64,000 bases of DNA, from NCBI GenBank assembly GCA_022414725.1, contig CM039466.1, positions 35,731,947-35,795,946 of the forward strand. The letters are read 5' to 3'. Origin of the DNA: Microglena sp. YARC (taxonomy: Eukaryota > Chlorophyta > Chlorophyceae > Chlamydomonadales > Chlamydomonadaceae). The notes under the pieces were generated by a model. The model worked only from the letters and a program-made list of their open reading frames with translations. It did not search any database and had not been told where the DNA came from. The position numbers and the translations under genes were made by a program. The number at the start of each line of letters is the position of its first letter. Position 1 is the stretch's first letter. This document shows, one piece after another, positions 63,420 to 64,000 of the stretch.

Positions 63420-64000
63420 ACCGATATATTTTTTGGCATAAAGTTGCCCAACCACATCAGTTCAATATACAATACTCAAATTTGGATTTGCTCAATTGGT
63501 GGGAACCAGGTCAAGTGAAACATGCTAATTTCTGAACTATTGGCTTCCCTAAGTTGAATCACCTTTTTCATAAAGATGATTCAAGGTCTATCGCGCTCAA
63601 AACAAATTCCATTAAAGTAACAAGTAGGTAGACCTATAGCTCACATTTTCCTTAACAAGTCATGGTGATGGCAGCTTATGGGAGGTAGCGTACAGGCGGT
63701 GCGATAGTACACAGAGCCAAAAATCACTGATAATTTACATTTGCTGGGTGTCCTAAGTCATGTACGTTGCTGCATAGACCCAGTTGCATTATTTTGAGTT
63801 CCACTTTTTGCTTGATAGCACGTAGAACAACTATAAAAACACGTTTTCAAATTTCAAATTCCAAATCACACTTTCAAGAACAAATAAAAACATTTTGTTT
63901 TCTTCCTTTATTTAAACATCCACATCTGAAGTTAGATTTACATGTGGGAATGGGGGGTGAATTCTCAAGTTGGGAGGTGGAGGTGGGACAAAGGGAGGTG
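63420..64000. repeat. Long interspersed repeat G, copy 2 (runs off window)
   Basis: Direct-orientation match to 60420-60970. The copies differ by scattered substitutions and small indels. Confidence 0.88.

Overview
This window is nuclear DNA of a eukaryote. It shows spliced genes with GT-AG introns, a tRNA-derived SINE, short inverted-repeat elements, microsatellites and minisatellites, and two gaps of exactly 1000 N. Gene content fits a protist or alga: a membrane-anchored PAN-like/cyclophilin protein, a Sep15-family ER protein and a signal peptide peptidase. I lean to a green (prasinophyte-like) alga, at low confidence. Nothing here is bacterial or viral.

Layout. About 17.5 to 1.7 kb (minus strand) holds a stretched-out signal peptide peptidase (SPP) gene; almost every recognisable exon lies in, or next to, a tandem array whose units are copies of that exon plus flanking intron. 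About 18 to 24 kb is repeat-rich and apparently gene-free (inverted-repeat elements, a SINE, a 56-bp satellite). From 36117 down to 24693 (minus) lies a gene for a type II membrane protein with a cysteine-rich PAN-like region and a cyclophilin domain; its exons 4 to 7 also have tandem partial copies. Divergent from it, 37215-40975 (plus) encodes an unrecognised, largely disordered 621-residue protein in eight exons. Convergent with that, 44015-41435 (minus) encodes a 150-residue Sep15/SELENOF homologue in three exons. About 44 to 47.8 kb shows no gene I can support. From about 47.9 to 62.7 kb (plus) there are exon-like segments of one or more unrecognised genes, including a 6.3-kb array of about 40 units, each an exon-like 74-mer with a complete mini-intron. 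The right end is repeat DNA, including a 47-bp palindromic satellite and a repeat present twice.

The main novelty is the recurring association of exons with minisatellites: in at least three loci the tandem unit is an exon with its own splice sites, and a 15-bp minisatellite at 14.8-15.4 kb appears to descend from an SPP transmembrane exon. Sequence quality is uneven: array units near both gaps carry many indels, so part of the apparent decay of exons there may be sequencing error.

Functionally, SPP, the cyclophilin protein and the Sep15 homologue all belong to the endomembrane system (intramembrane proteolysis, proline isomerisation, glycoprotein folding quality control). I see no evidence that they are co-regulated.
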